A stretch of DNA of 64,000 nucleotides from the NCBI GenBank assembly GCA_017893485.1, contig CM030364.1:46649254-46713253 (forward strand), written 5' to 3'. A program made the translations under genes and the position numbers. The notes below the pieces were generated by a model, which was given only the letters and a program-made list of their open reading frames with translations, searched no databases and was not told where the DNA came from. Of this stretch, positions 1-11,870 are shown piece by piece. The DNA is from Hemerocallis citrina. Lineage: Eukaryota; Streptophyta; Magnoliopsida; Asparagales; Asphodelaceae. How positions within the stretch are numbered: the stretch's first letter is position 1; each line of letters begins with the position of its first letter.

Positions 1-600
1 TGCTCCTAAATGTGAATATTATTGGGTTCATCAATTTTGTAACTAACAAACATCCTATTGGATTGCATAATAAAAAGTATAAGAGAAGAAAGAACTCGTT
101 ATTGTTTAAAGCTGAACTTGAAATCTGCGCAGTCCTTTCTTTTTTCCTCCCTGACCTCGGTTTACGTGATGCACTCTAAATCAGAGCCCTCCACTTTCTC
201 TCTCCTTTCTTTTGCTTTCTTTTTATTTTTGTTTCTTTCCTTTTGTTTACTCTAGCCGCCACCCACTTGTTTATATCCCCCTTTTTTGATTTCTGTGTTG
301 CTGCCTTTTTTTCCTTTTTTTCTTTTCTTCCTCACCTTGGGATCCATGCTCTCCTTTTCGTTTCTTATGCAGCCGCCCACCTGCGCACAAATACAAAGTT
401 GCCAACTCTCCCAATTTTTTTGACTGGCAAAAGGTAGGAAAGTCCTACCTTACAAAAATTATATAAATATTAGAGGTAAAAGATAATACAAGCTACAATG
501 GAGGGTTTGTAAAACGGGCTAAGCACTATGAGTGTATGAGTTCGAGATGACATAACGTTGAATCGTAGAAAAGGCAGCGGACTATTGTCGTACACCTCAA
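1..600. other. Unassigned pyrimidine-rich DNA
   Basis: I recognise no gene or element here. Positions 120-430 are rich in C/T runs. The short open frames in this stretch look like low-complexity translation (F, S and L runs) and have no family resemblance. Confidence 0.5.
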
Positions 601-726
601 CTAGACTCAAGATACAACCCCCCCCCCCTCCCCCCCTCAAAACCATCAGTGCAGTACAGAAGTTTAAGAAATAATACAATAAGAGTCCCAAAAAAAACCC
701 CAACAAACCCACAATACAAAGTTCGA

Positions 727-3700
727 CTATCCCTGGCTGCTACCCATACTGTGAAGTGGACAGTCCTTCCCGGTCCGCATAAGGTCTCGATCCCCTGCAT
801 CCTCAAGCTCCTTCAGTATCTTGGACTTCTTTGTTGAAATTCCGCTGTTATCTATCCAATGAGAGAACCAGAATTTGACATGAGATATGAGTTTATCCAC
901 AGTAATATGCTTCTTATAGAAATTCCTATCGTTCCTAGCATTGCAGATAATCCAACAAGCAGCAAGTGTAATCATATGCCATGGGTGTGTGAACTTGTGA
1001 TTGTGAGAGTCAAAGCACCATTATGTGAAACAATCTGAAGTGGATGTAGGTAAGGCAGGAATGTTGAAGTGGTTTGTGAAGTGTTCCCAAGATTGAATAG
1101 CCACCGGACATTCAAAGAATATATGCAAGGTGGTTTCAACCGGGCATGCACAAGCCGTGCATGTCTGATCACCATCCCATCATTTGGAGTGCAGTATAGC
1201 CTTGGAGTTGAGTATCTCCCAACTCAACATCCAGATAAAAATTTTGCATTTAAGTTGTACCAAACTCTTCCAACAGGCACGAAAATTGGGGGATGTAAGG
1301 CCCGAGGTGCTAAAGAAGCCGTAGGTTGATTTGATTGCGTAATTCCCTGATCTAGAATGCCTCCAAGTGGGAATGTCTGCGGTTGTAGAGGGTTGCAAGT
1401 GGGAGATGAGTTGCAGTAGTTGATCCTTCCCTAGAATAAGGCGGGAAGAGAAAGTAGTGTTTAGACTTGGTCTCCAAATCCATCAACCATGCTGAAGAAG
1501 GCCATGGGAGCAAAGTGGTGCATCTTTGTTCCAAGAAACCTCAAACAATGCTGGGAAGAGAGTGAATATGCTAAGGCCTCCAATCCAATTCGAAGTCCAA
1601 AATTTAAGCAATTGTCCGTCTCCCAATTGCCAAGTAATCCCCTAGAGGAATTTCTCCTTAAGTTTATAGATATTCTTCCAAAAATTTGATGCGTGAGCAG
1701 AGCAAATGAAAGAGCTGGAAGTTCTATTAAAATATAAGGATTTGAGAGTTTGGCTGCCAAGTGAGTTCTCAGACAAGAGTTTCCACCACCATTTCATGAG
1801 TAGGGCATTGTTTAATTGATTTAGATTCAAGATATCTAGGCCTCCTTGTTTTGTAGGCTGACATATGTGCTTCCAGTTTGTACATGAGACCCCAAAGGCA
1901 TTTGTATCAGCCCCTACCCTGAAGAATCTGCTTCGTAATTGGTCGATTCTTGCTATAACCCATTGGGAAAATTTAAGAAGGAAGCGTAGTAAGTTGGCAA
2001 GGCACTAAGCACAGAGTTAATGAGGATCAGTCTCCCTCCTCTAGATAGCAACCGTCCCTTCCAGGTAGACAATCTCTTCTCAATCTTTAAAAGAAGAGAT
2101 TGCCAATCCCTCTTCTTTAATTTGCCTCTGGACAAGGGCATGCCCAGATATTTGGTGGGTAGCAAATCTTGTTTGCAACCCAGAATATGAGAGAAAGCCT
2201 GTAGTTGGCCTTCGAGGAACCGAAATAGGTAATGGAGGATTTTGAGAAGTTGATGTCAAGGCCTGAAATATTAGCGAACATATGAAGTAGTAGTTTTAAA
2301 TGCAGCACTTCTTGTGCGTCACCTTTGCAGAAGAGAAGAGTGTCGTTAGAAAATTTGAGTATAGACAATGAAACTAGGGAACCCCTGAGTTGAAGTTGGG
2401 AAAATGTGTTAGTGCTTCTTCCACATCTCAGCATTTGGGCCAACACATCTACTGCCAAAATAAATAGCATAGACGATAGTGGGTCTCCTTACTTAAGACC
2501 CCTCTTGGAGTTAATATTTTTCCCACCTACCCCATTAACCAGAACAGAAGACTTAGTAGAACGAAGGATTGCACTGATCCACCTGCACCAGCTAGGGACA
2601 AAGCATCTGGCAGCTAGCATCTGCTCAATGAAGGTCCAACTGAGAGTATCAAAAGCTTTGCAGAAGTCGATCTTTATCATAAGGGTATCTGATTTCTTGT
2701 TGCAACACAGGTTTATAGCTTCATGTGCAACTAAAAAATAGTCAATAGTGGATTTTCCCTTTAGGAAAGCACTCTGTGATGAGGAAACAAGCGAATGGAG
2801 CAAGGGGCTGAGCCTATTTGCAAGGATTTTGGTGAAGATCTTCAGAGAGCAATTAAGGAGATTTATGGGACAAAAATCAGAGACTGTGTTAGCCCCATCA
2901 CACTTGGGGATTAGGACAATGGTTGAGTAATTCAGTCTACCAATATCGGCCTTCCCATTTTGGATATCAAGAATCATACGACATAAATTATCTTGGATAA
3001 CCTCCCATTATTGTTGATAAAAGTGCATAGAGAAACCATCGGGGCCTAGGGCTTTATCTCCATTCATGTCTAAAACAACTTTCTTGATCTCTTCTCTACT
3101 GAAAGGGGCATTCAGTACAGAAAGATTGTCATTTGGGTTAGGGTACAAGGTTGCCCGGTCAATTCTGAAGTCAGGAGATGTAGTGCTTCCGTAAATATCG
3201 CTAAAGTGTTGCTCAAAGCAAGATCTGACTGTATGTTGATCTGTGATAAGATCTCCATTATGTAGCAGGGAGAAAATGAATTTCTTTCTTCATCTTCCGT
3301 TAGCAATGGAGTGGAAGAATTTAGTGTTGGCGTCTCCCTCCTTAATCCAAGCCACTCTGGATCTCTGTCTCCAGTAAGTGACTTCCGCTTGCACCAGAGA
3401 GTTGTAATCTCTGCGGGCATCAGAGAGTTCTTTAGATTGAACGGAGTCTAATGGCTGATCTTCCGCCAAGATGTCAAGTTGGTGTATTTTATCTAAAAGA
3501 GCCTTCTTACGAAGTGGAATGTGCCCTCATTTCTCCATCGTCTAATTCTTCTCTTGAGCATCACCAATTTTTGAGCAAAAGTATCAATCGGTGTCCCCCT
3601 ACAGACAAAACTCATCCACCAGGCACTGACAGCAGGGGTAAAACTGTCGTGGGAAGTCCAAGCTTTCTCAAATTTGAAGTAATGTAGTCTGGTAGGAATA

Positions 3701-4385
3701 GCCTTTGAGTAAAGATTAGAGGACAGTGATCTGAGGAAGTTTTGAATGCAATTCGGGTGTAGCTGTTTAAATTGGCTTGATATTAATAATTTGTCCAATC
3801 TAGCCAGTGCCAGATTAGCTATCAGATTTGACCATGTGAATTTTCGACCTGCAAGAGGGAGATCAATAAGTTGCATTTGCTGGATCCAATTCCTGAACTC
3901 CTTCATATCCCTGCTTGAACTCTAGCCTCCATTTCTCTCAGAGGGTGACATTGAAATCCCCGCATAGGACCCAGGCATCACATAAGGAGCTTCTTCGAAG
4001 TCTGTTTTCACTGAAGCAAAGATTTTTGTCATCAAGCTCAAAAAAGGCATATACTGAGGTAAGGGATCACTCTGTACCAGAGGTTCTGTCTCTAAAGGAG
4101 AGAAAGATTGAAAAAATTGTCGACTGCACAGTAATAACAATCTAGGATATTGTCATCCCATCTGATAAGAATACCGCCACAACTCTCGATAGCATCAAGT
4201 GACCTCCATTTGGTTAACAAAGATCCTCCAATAGATGCAAGTTTCTTGGTGGAGGGATTGTTGAGCTTGGATTCTTGGAGACAGGCCACTGTTATTTGAG
4301 CATTTCGGATACCATCCCTGATCAGGGCACATTTGTTGGGGTTGCCCAACCCTCGAACATTCCAATTGCCAATCTTTATCGCAAC
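727..4385 (-). pseudogene. LINE A ORF2 (endonuclease / reverse transcriptase), broken
   Basis: This is the remains of the protein that nicks target DNA and copies the element RNA. The frame is split by several shifts and stops. The endonuclease start reads NWNVRGLGNP followed by CLQESKL, the metal-binding Glu motif. The endonuclease C-terminal part reads GRKFTWSN. The RT palm reads STIVLIPKCDG and KIDFCKAFDTLSW. The usual YADD catalytic box is FSND in this copy (about 2340), so the first catalytic Asp of the pair is changed to Asn. The thumb region (KYLGMPLSRG, SRGGRLILINSVLSALP) is clear at 1953-2165. The C-terminal ARNDRNFY remnant lies at about 727-975. It is certainly non-functional. Confidence 0.88.
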
Positions 4386-4444
4386 AAAAGAAAAACAAGC
4401 AGCAAATCAAATAATCAAAGTAAAAGACCGATAACCCTAAGCAC

Positions 4445-4600
4445 TCAGTTGAGCTGTCTTTGTTGATCTGGGGGATCAATAGAGTCGCTCGCTGGTTGCT
4501 TAAGCTTATCAAAAGAGTGTGGCCCAACTGCCTCCACTCCTTCAGATTCAGATACCTCATTAATATCCTCATTAGATAATAAAGCAAAAGGATTATTGCT
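4445..4600 (-). pseudogene. LINE A ORF1 C-terminal tail
   Basis: An acidic tail (NEDINEVSESEG...) ends at a TGA at 4447-4445, about 60 bp before the ORF2 endonuclease motif. Only the last 50 or so codons remain, so no nucleic-acid-binding domain is visible. I assign it to ORF1 by position and by its acidic, low-complexity composition, which is usual for that region in plant L1 elements. Confidence 0.5.
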
Positions 4601-4608
4601 GCATTTAT

Positions 4609-5110
4609 ATAGAGTAAATAGTAGGGTTAGGGTTATTTAATTAAGATTATGTTCAGTTAATTAATTAATTAATTAATTAGTTAATTAGAATATATAGATT
4701 AAGATTAACTTATTAATTTCTAAACTAATCAATTAACTAACCTAATCCAAATCAACTCAATTTTCAAATCCAATTTTTTATTTTCTTCTTTAATTTTTTT
4801 ATTACAAAATTTTATTCCACCCCCTACTTGACTATAATATTTTTATTTTTTCTTTAAAGGCCAATTAGTAAAGCTAAAATTTTTCAGAAATCATTATATT
4901 GAATCAATTTAAAATTTGAAATCTTTATTCTTGTTTTCTTCGTTGATTTTAATCAAAATGCCCACATTTTGCACTTATTCATCTCATTCCTTCAAAATCA
5001 AATAAATAAATAAAATTAGTGGAAAAAAGAATAATTTTAAAGAAATAACCGAGAACTTGCAACTTCAATGCATAAAAAGAGTAATAAAATTATGTATAAA
5101 TTTCACTCAT
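4609..5110. other. AT-rich spacer
   Basis: This is an AT-rich stretch with a TTAA-rich run near 4655-4690. I see no gene, no inverted-repeat element and no LTR end. It separates LINE A from the truncated accessory ORF of the Ty3 element. Confidence 0.5.
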
Positions 5111-5111
5111 C

Positions 5112-5378
5112 AGGGACGATGCAATCGTTCATGTCATTCTTGCTCAGGACGAGGGCTACAATCTCGCCCTTGAGCATGTTGTGGTTAAGTACCTAGATCT
5201 TGACCACAGGGGGTTTTCCTTCGACATGAAACTAGACGAAAAGCCTCGGCCTGCTGGGGAGGAGCCTTCGGAGGGAGGGCATGTAACGGCCCCTAATCCC
5301 GTCAGCCCTGCCATTCGAGCTGAACCTGCCCCTGTCGAACTCGCAGGTGGAGAAAAGCCTTCTTATCATAGGCAGTAG
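5112..5378 (+). pseudogene. Antisense accessory ORF of the Tat element, C-terminal fragment
   Basis: The frame is open from about 5112 to a TAG ending at 5378, reading DDAIVHVILAQDEGYN...KYLDLDHRGFSFD and ending in a Pro/Glu-rich tail. It lies on the strand opposite the Ty3 pol and beyond the pol C-terminus. That is where Tat-lineage elements carry accessory ORFs related to the putative gypsy-type transposon family (PF04195). The length fits the last ~90 residues of such a protein, and its 5' part is missing. The assignment rests mostly on context, because the retained residues are not diagnostic by themselves. Confidence 0.45.
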
Positions 5379-5524
5379 GTCTTGGGAATTTTTCTCTGTT
5401 TTTGTCTATGCCATATTATGGATTGGCCACCGCCCCCATGTAATACCGTATTTGAAATTAAAGAACTATTTTTGCTTCAAACTTCTATGTATGATTCCCT
5501 TATGTTGAGCGAGTTTGTGGAGAA

Positions 5525-5745
5525 GAACCGTAGGTGATCCGAATTACCTCGCCAAGAGGCGAGGGACGAACCAACGGGTTTGCGGACGAGACCATCAAAT
5601 GACCCAGATTACCGCACCGAGGGGAGCGGGACAAGCCAAGTGAGTCTATGGATGAGACCCGCGAGTGACCCGAATTACCACACCGAGGGGAGGGGGACGA
5701 GCCAAGCAGGTTGGTGGAAGAGACCCTCGAGTGATCAAGATTCGT
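5525..5745. repeat. Tandem repeat, ~66-bp unit, about 3 copies
   Basis: Each unit contains 'gtgacccgaattaccacacc', then 'gaggggag', 'gacgagccaag' and 'gagacc'. The copies begin near 5531, 5592 and 5658 and differ by a few substitutions. The array sits between the accessory ORF and the pol C-terminus of the Tat element, where tandem repeats are common. Confidence 0.8.
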
Positions 5746-6080
5746 GGTTGACTTGTTCTCTTTTTGTTCGTTTTGGAACTTTCTGGTTGGTCACGTGGAC
5801 CATCACGTGGGTTGGCTTATGTTAGACAAGGATCAAAGCATTTCCCCACCTTGGGATTTGAAACATCTTTCTATTGTGACCTTTGGATGGAGGTGGAGGG
5901 CTTAGATCTTTCCATGTCAACATCACATGAATCGAGGAACTTCTTTCAAAGAGTCTATAAATCCTACCGTTCCTTCAAGTCTTTCACATACTTGCTTCAT
6001 GGTTATTCCTCTCTGAATGATCATTCTCCTGACAAGTTTTTTGGTGAATGTCTCGAATTGCAATCCGAGGGTCGACATTA
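5746..6080. other. Non-coding internal part of the Tat element
   Basis: This sequence lies between two repeat arrays. It contains short open frames with no recognisable family. I see no independent element ends. Confidence 0.4.
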
Positions 6081-6320
6081 GAGGGGATCAAAACCCTGGG
6101 ATGGAACCTTGGGAGATTCACCCTGAGTTCCGAGGGCCGAGTCTAGGAGGAATCTGGGTCCCGATGCGAAACTTGCAGAGATTTAGCCTACATTCCGAAA
6201 GCTGAGATGAGAAGGAATGGAGATCCCTGTGTGGAACTCGGGGAGATTTATCTCGCATTCCGAAATCCAAGACTTGAAGGGACGGGGCCCTTGGGTGGAA
6301 CTATCGGGATATTTAGCTCG
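6080..6320. repeat. Degenerate tandem repeat, ~80-bp unit, about 3 copies
   Basis: The units share 'tggaac', 'gggagattta' and 'cattccgaaa' motifs at about 6097-6125, 6165-6200 and 6233-6262. They are more diverged than the flanking arrays and belong to a different repeat family. Confidence 0.6.
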
Positions 6321-6539
6321 GCCCGGACCTCTTGTGCTTGCAAAGTTCCTCAAGTTTTCTTCTAGAATTTGCCAGCCTTCAACTGCGAACTGGCCACCGC
6401 CCTTCTTGGACTTATTTCTCTTTTAAAAAAGTCATTTTTCTTTGATTTGAACTTGTTTTAATATTTGTTGGTCATGTCATGCGGATGATAATCTGGGGCT
6501 CTAGGGGTTCGAGGCACTCCGTCGTGCTGACCTCTGTGA

Positions 6540-7095
6540 ATTTCTTTGTGAGGAAAATGTGCGAGTGGCTTGGATCATCATGCCGAGATCCGAGGGGTGA
6601 ACCAAGCTGTCCTGCGAATTCAAGAGTGACCCAGAATACCACGTCAAGGGGCAAACCAAGTTTTCCTGCGAATTTGAGAGTGACCTGGAATACCACGCCG
6701 AATGACGAAGGATGGACCAAGTGACTTTGTTGGAGCTTTTTTCACAAGTAGCCCAGATTACCAAGCTGAAAGGCGAGGGACTAGCCAAGCGAACTTGTTG
6801 GAGCATTTTTCGTGAGTGACTCGATTACCACACCGAAAGGCAAGGGACGGGCCAAGCGAACCTATTGGAACTTTTTACACAAGTGACCTGGATTACCATG
6901 CCGAAAGGTGAGGGATGGGCCAAGCAAACATGTTGGGGTTTTTTTTGCAAGTGACCTAGATTACAACGCCGAAAGGCGAGGGATGGGCCAGGCGAACCTA
7001 TTGGAATTTTTGCGGCGAGTGACCCGGATTACCATGCCGAGGGGCGAAGGAAGGGCCAGGTTAATTTGTTGGCCTTGCGGGATCTGGGGGAACCC
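6540..7095. repeat. Tandem repeat, ~73-bp unit, about 7 copies
   Basis: The repeated core is 'gtgacctggattaccatgcc', then 'gaaaggcgaggga', 'gggccaagcgaac' and 'ttggaacttttt'. It is related to the 66-bp array at 5525-5745 but carries an extra T-rich segment. Copies are clearest from about 6720 to 7075, and the leftmost ones (6600-6700) are shorter. Confidence 0.8.
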
Positions 7096-7330
7096 CGAGG
7101 GGTGAGGTTCGGAAATCCGAACCTATTTTGTTCTTTTTGCAGAAGGAAGTAAGAAAAAAGTTTGAAAAAACATATGATTTTATGAAGCTTCACTGATTAT
7201 TGAAAAACTAGATAGGCTACCTTTTGGTGAGCGTTATTACAGATACCGGCCTTAACGGCTTGATTACAATTTTTTCAAAGCTTTCTGGGGAGGCGTTAAG
7301 CACCCTCCCTAAATTTTATTAGATGTTCAG
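7096..7330. other. Tat element sequence between the repeats and pol
   Basis: I see no conserved protein reading here. A poly-C run at about 7359-7370 interrupts the end of the pol frame just above this stretch. Confidence 0.4.
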
Positions 7331-7332
7331 CG

Positions 7333-7440
7333 TTCCATGTCCTTTTGATCACTCTGCCCCCCCCCCCTCTTCAGGTTTCAAGTCGGTAGGTCCTTGGACG
7401 AACCACTTTAGAGACCTTGTAAGGGCCTTCCGAGCGAGTT
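7333..7440 (-). pseudogene. Tat Ty3 pol C-terminus (end of integrase)
   Basis: On the minus strand this reads SEGPYKVSKVVRPRTYRLET. It is the conserved C-terminal GPYKV...TYRLE segment of Ty3 integrase, and WN-EHL-like residues follow after a disrupted C-run. It begins exactly at the 5-bp sequence gagtt (7436-7440), which also flanks the rest of the integrase at 22076-22080. The two halves were therefore contiguous before the 14.6-kb insertion. Small deletions and frameshifts make it non-functional. Confidence 0.82.
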
Positions 7441-7820
7441 TGTAATGTGCCGAGCTCGGCTCAGTTGCGCACGCTACTGCACGTGCGCTCACATGAAAAA
7501 TAGATCTTATCAACGACCCACCATGGGTTTGCCTCAGAAAAGGTGTTATAGCTTTCAGGTACCCTTTGATCACGAGCTATTCTATTTAAACTCACATATA
7601 TCTCTAATAACCACCGATGTGGGATAATCCAACTTATCCCCTCCAACTCCAAAACTCACGTGCTATGCACACAAGCACACACACAAGTTCCCCCCCCCCC
7701 CCCCCACTACCATCTCCACCTTCAAGTGTTGTACATGCAGCTATTACTTCTCATCTCATATTTCATCAAATTTCTATACATCAAGCCCCATAGATTGTCT
7801 TATAGGCCACAATCTAATAC

Positions 7821-7855
<35 letters not shown>

Positions 7856-7897
7856 CACCTTAAGAACTCAGCGTCATCGCTGAGCCCGGGATATGCA
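7441..7897 (-). repeat. TRIM-like element, 3' LTR
   Basis: It starts TGTAATGTGCCGAGCTCGG on the plus strand and contains 'aaccaccgatgtgggataat' (about 7610-7629), 'cttcaagtg' and an (AT)n tract at 7823-7853. I place the other end at 'gggatatgca' (7897), giving TG...CA ends, but it could instead be the (AT)n tract. It matches 14929-15367 over most of its length, and a third copy lies inverted at 32356-32706. Confidence 0.72.
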
Positions 7898-10800
7898 ACC
7901 TAATACAGGATCGCCTTTCTAGACGATGTGGAGTGGAGTACCTTGATTCTGCTAGTGTACATGTAATGCCTCGAATTCCAAATAATACCGAATTCGAAGT
8001 ACCACATGATCTTTACACTTCACTTCGTACAATTTTACAAGAAAATTTGAACTTTTTATAATACATCAGAGTCCTTTACATTTATTTACACAGCAGAAGA
8101 TAAAATGAAGTACAACAGTGAAAATAATATACAATTTACAACATCTTTAATATTTAATTAATCAATGGCAGCATATCAACTTTATATCTTCATGAAAATC
8201 TAACTCCTGCATAATAAACTGTGGGCACGTCAGTTACTTACAACTGACGAAAATGTTATACTCGGCCATCCTTTCTATGCCGAAAGTATAACGATCTTAA
8301 TATTTTAACAAACCACAACTTGAATGCAAATAGAGTGTTAACTGTGACTACTCTAAACATGTAAGTGTATGTCACGCCTTAATGCCTAATGCAGATATTT
8401 TATACTAAGATGACACTAATGCATACTTGTTCGGATTCTATGCATCTCATACTACATAGGTCCGAGTGCAAGCACCTACGTACTCCACATTAAAAGGGTT
8501 CGATCCCTCACCATGAAAACTACCCAGTAATAAAAGCAAGGTTTAGATATTCCACGAGTATGGATCTCAGTCCTAAAGTACACTGCCCGACTGTTATACA
8601 GACTCCTCGTCGTGCGAACATCCCGTAAGTGCCCCTCTAGCCCCGGTATACGTATATACACTGAAGTACGAAAAACTATCCGCCAGACTATGCATAGTTC
8701 CGGATTTAAAATAAAAACTCGTCTCCATCGAAGCAACCTCAATCTCGGAGTACACCGCCCGACTGGGTCTATAGTCCCGAAGTACATCGCCCGACTATAC
8801 AGAGTGCCCCACTTATGTTTGCCCAGATTTACTACATCTTCTTCTAAATGCCTAGTTCTTAAGTTCAAGACATGAATAAATTACCATACCTAGAGTTAGT
8901 TTTACCCCTACCGGATTTGTCACGCCCCGCTTCCCAAAAATATGGAATACGAGCACGTGACGAAGCCCAGCGAATGATTTTTACATCATCCATAAGCTGT
9001 AGGATCGACCCAGCATCATAACAAGTATATAACCAGATTTATATATATAGCCAAGCATGCATGAATAACTTATTAAGCAACAGAAAACAATTTAAACAGA
9101 TAATAATATTCAAATAGTTCTCATGTCTGGATCAAGTGTAAACTCGGAAACAAGTCTTAAACAGTAGAAGAAGTAAATACCTTAAGGAAAGCAACTATTT
9201 AAACAGGTCCTTGCTCCAAGCAAAACCTGAAATGTCTGCTCGCCAATTCCAGCGGGTAGCTCATCCCAAAGTCTGCTTAATAATATAAATAGGGAAACAA
9301 AGGGGAAACAAGAGAGAATGCCCTTAGTGCAAGCTAGGGCCACAAATAGTGAAAGCAAGTACAAGTAAGGAAAAGACAAGAGATGGAATCAAGAATATAG
9401 CAAGAATTATGAGAAGTAGTAGGCAAATTCAAGGACTAGCTAGCAAGAGGGAACATCTTAATAACTAGGTTGGATAACAACTGCTAGTGGTGAAACACAA
9501 GTCAAGTGTACCTATATGGGTGTTTAACAGCAAGCGTCAAATCTCAAGTCTAGTGTCATATGTTATCTTAAATGTTGGGTCTCAAATGTCTAGTCATCCA
9601 GTCCAAGTGTCAAGTTATCTAGCTCAAGTTTCTCAAGTCCAAGTCTAGTTCAAGTTATCGAGTCCAAGTCATCAAGTTCAAGTCTAGTGATGAGTTACTA
9701 GCTAGGTAGCACGACATGCATCCATTATACTACATGGTTGCTACAGTCAAACACTTTCGTTTAGATCTAGTAATGGATTTTATAGGGCGGCGTACTCAGG
9801 TATCAAGTATCAAGCAAGCCTTGGTTCATGAATCGAAAATTAAATAACAAGTTCACGAAGCAAGTTCGCGAATCCACAAGCAAGTTCAAGAACCGCACAA
9901 TGGGTTCAAGAATCATACAAGTTCATGAGCCGAGTAACCGACTCCATGAATCAAACAAGATGCAACAAGTTCATGAACCAAGTATTGGGAAACACGGGCC
10001 CCCTTCCGAGTACACGTATCTATATTGTCCACTCTATAATCTTTCCCAAACCCCGGCTTGTTATTGTTATTAACTCTTATCAAGCAAGCACACCTAAGTA
10101 AATGTTGTAAATTAATTCTAGAAAAATTTAGGGGTGTCCTAGATGATGTCCAGCAGCTACACACAAAATTTGGGGTCAAACGCACGCTGTTTGTACAGCT
10201 AAAATAATTCGCAAAGTCAACATATACAGCAGTTTTTACAGAACTGCGCCTACTGACACAGCTGCAGTATAACAGCCATATCTCCTAGACCGTAACTCCA
10301 AATTCAATCGTTCTGGAGTCTATCGACATCTACACATCCTGATCTACGTTTCATATTCAGGCCTCGGGCCCAAATTCCAAAGATAAGAGGGTCGAAACCG
10401 CAAAAGGAAATCCAGACAGCAACATAGGGAAATAATTCACTAATGTAGATTTCATAGAATTACGTAATTTGGTGTCTAAAATCATTATGTGGCACAAATA
10501 CATGGTAATGGGAATCAAACAGCGAATAATAATATTTTCCAAGTCATAATAATCACAAATTGCCAAAATACTAAATTTATATGCGTCTACAATTTCTAGG
10601 GGTCCTTAATTCATATGTCCATGTGATTCACAAGTTCAAGGGGTAAAAGAGTCCAATTGAATTATTATTTAATACGAGGAAATTTTGTGACTCTTAGATT
10701 GGTGAGTTTGAAGGTTCAAATTGATATACTATGATATTCAAAGGGAGTCACAAACTAACTACATGTGGTATTTCAAAGAGACTTGTACTAGAACGATAAG

Positions 10801-10924
10801 ATGTACAAGGTTACTTGCCTTAAATCGACGGTTGAAATCTCCGCTTGTTGAAGCAAAAAGAGTAGAAAAATCCCCGGAATTATCCTCGAAATGCGCGTGC
10901 AAAATTTGATCGAAGAGTGACTTT

Positions 10925-11135
10925 CTCCCACACCGGATCTGCCCAGAACAGCGTTCAGCAAGCCCGGATCTGGCGCGCCCAGAACAGCGAACAGCAAAGC
11001 GCACCAATCGGATCTCTCCTGTGCACCGGATCCAAACCCAGAACAGCGAACACGGCTTCGGGATTTGCTGCGGAACGAACACAGAACAGCAAAACCCAGC
11101 CACTCAGATCGCAGCGATGCAGCGGATCAGATCCG
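10925..11135. repeat. 'AGAACAGCGAAC' degenerate repeats inside LTR B
   Basis: Several spaced copies of 'cagaacagcgaacagc' and 'ccggatct' occur here. The same motif cluster is at about 28930-29100 in the sister LTR, so it is a family feature. It lies on the transcribed strand side of the GC-rich part. Confidence 0.6.
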
Positions 11136-11769
11136 AACAGGGGACAGCGGATCCGGGATCTGGTGTGGCGAAACACGGGACACCGATCACCAGCACGAAT
11201 CTTGATGAGATCTGGCGGCTGAGAAACGCTCCCGCTCTCTCTCCTCTTCTTCCTCGTTCTTCTTCGTTCGCTGCTTCTTCGACGTTCGACGTTCGATCGA
11301 ACAGGAAGAGAGGGAGGGTGCAGCGGCGACGGCGGGAGTTCTTCGACGGCGGCGCTACGTCGGGAAGCGACGCGGCGACGGCGATGAGGCGGACGACGAC
11401 GGCGATGGAGACGCTCTGTTCGTGGTCGAGAACAGGGGAGAAGCGGTGTGGGGTTCGTCGGCGCCTGGCGAAGCAGCGGAGACGGTGAGGCGGTCGAGGG
11501 GGGGTGTGCTAGAGATGGTGAAGAGGCGGGGATCTTGACGGAGGTGGTGAAGTGGGAGTAATGGCGAGAAATGGGTGGGTTCGGAGTTGGGTTCGATGGC
11601 GAGGACGATGGCGAGGGGTGATCTACGGTGGTGAGAGGGCGATGGTGACGGAGTGGAGGATGACAAGGCGAAGGTGACGGTGTGGGGCGAGGCGATCGGA
11701 GATGGGTAATGGGTTGAAGATGGTTTGGCGAGCGAAGGATGGGGACGAAGGAGAAGGGGATTAGCGGCG

Positions 11770-11870
11770 GTAGAATTAGGGTTTAACAGTAGAGATTAGG
11801 GTTAGGGGTTGGGGTTAGGGTTTAAATACAAGGGTTAGTGGGTATTGGGTTTAGGGGTTTAGGGGATCCG
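11770..11870 (-). promoter_or_regulatory. Telo-box cluster and TATA-like motif in LTR B
   Basis: On the minus strand there are several AAACCCTAA/ACCCTAACC motifs and a TATTTAAA about 11830. In plants, telo-boxes occur in promoters of highly expressed genes. Here they lie upstream of the GC-rich part of an LTR, where U3 promoter signals would be expected. The role is inferred from position only. Confidence 0.35.

Larger units (their letters stand above)
605..4608 (-). mobile_element. LINE A: decayed, 5'-truncated L1-type non-LTR retrotransposon
   Basis: On the minus strand the order is: end of ORF1 (about 4600-4445), ORF2 endonuclease (about 4385-3490), reverse transcriptase (about 2977-1953), and C-terminal zinc-finger-like and RNase H-like remnants down to about 727. 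This is the standard plant L1 order. The element begins inside ORF1, so it is 5'-truncated. I could not find a clear poly(A) tail or target-site duplication, so both ends are approximate. The low-coordinate end lies near a C-rich run at about 615-637. Confidence 0.85.

Noticed and set aside
460..4620. Target-site duplication for LINE A
   Set aside because: Weak AT-rich similarity between the two sides was seen, but no poly(A) tail marks the 3' end, so it was not claimed.
11021..11666. Open frames of 100-155 codons in GC-rich DNA
   Set aside because: They lie inside solo LTR B. The homologous LTR C (29100-29750) does not preserve the frames, so they are composition artefacts.
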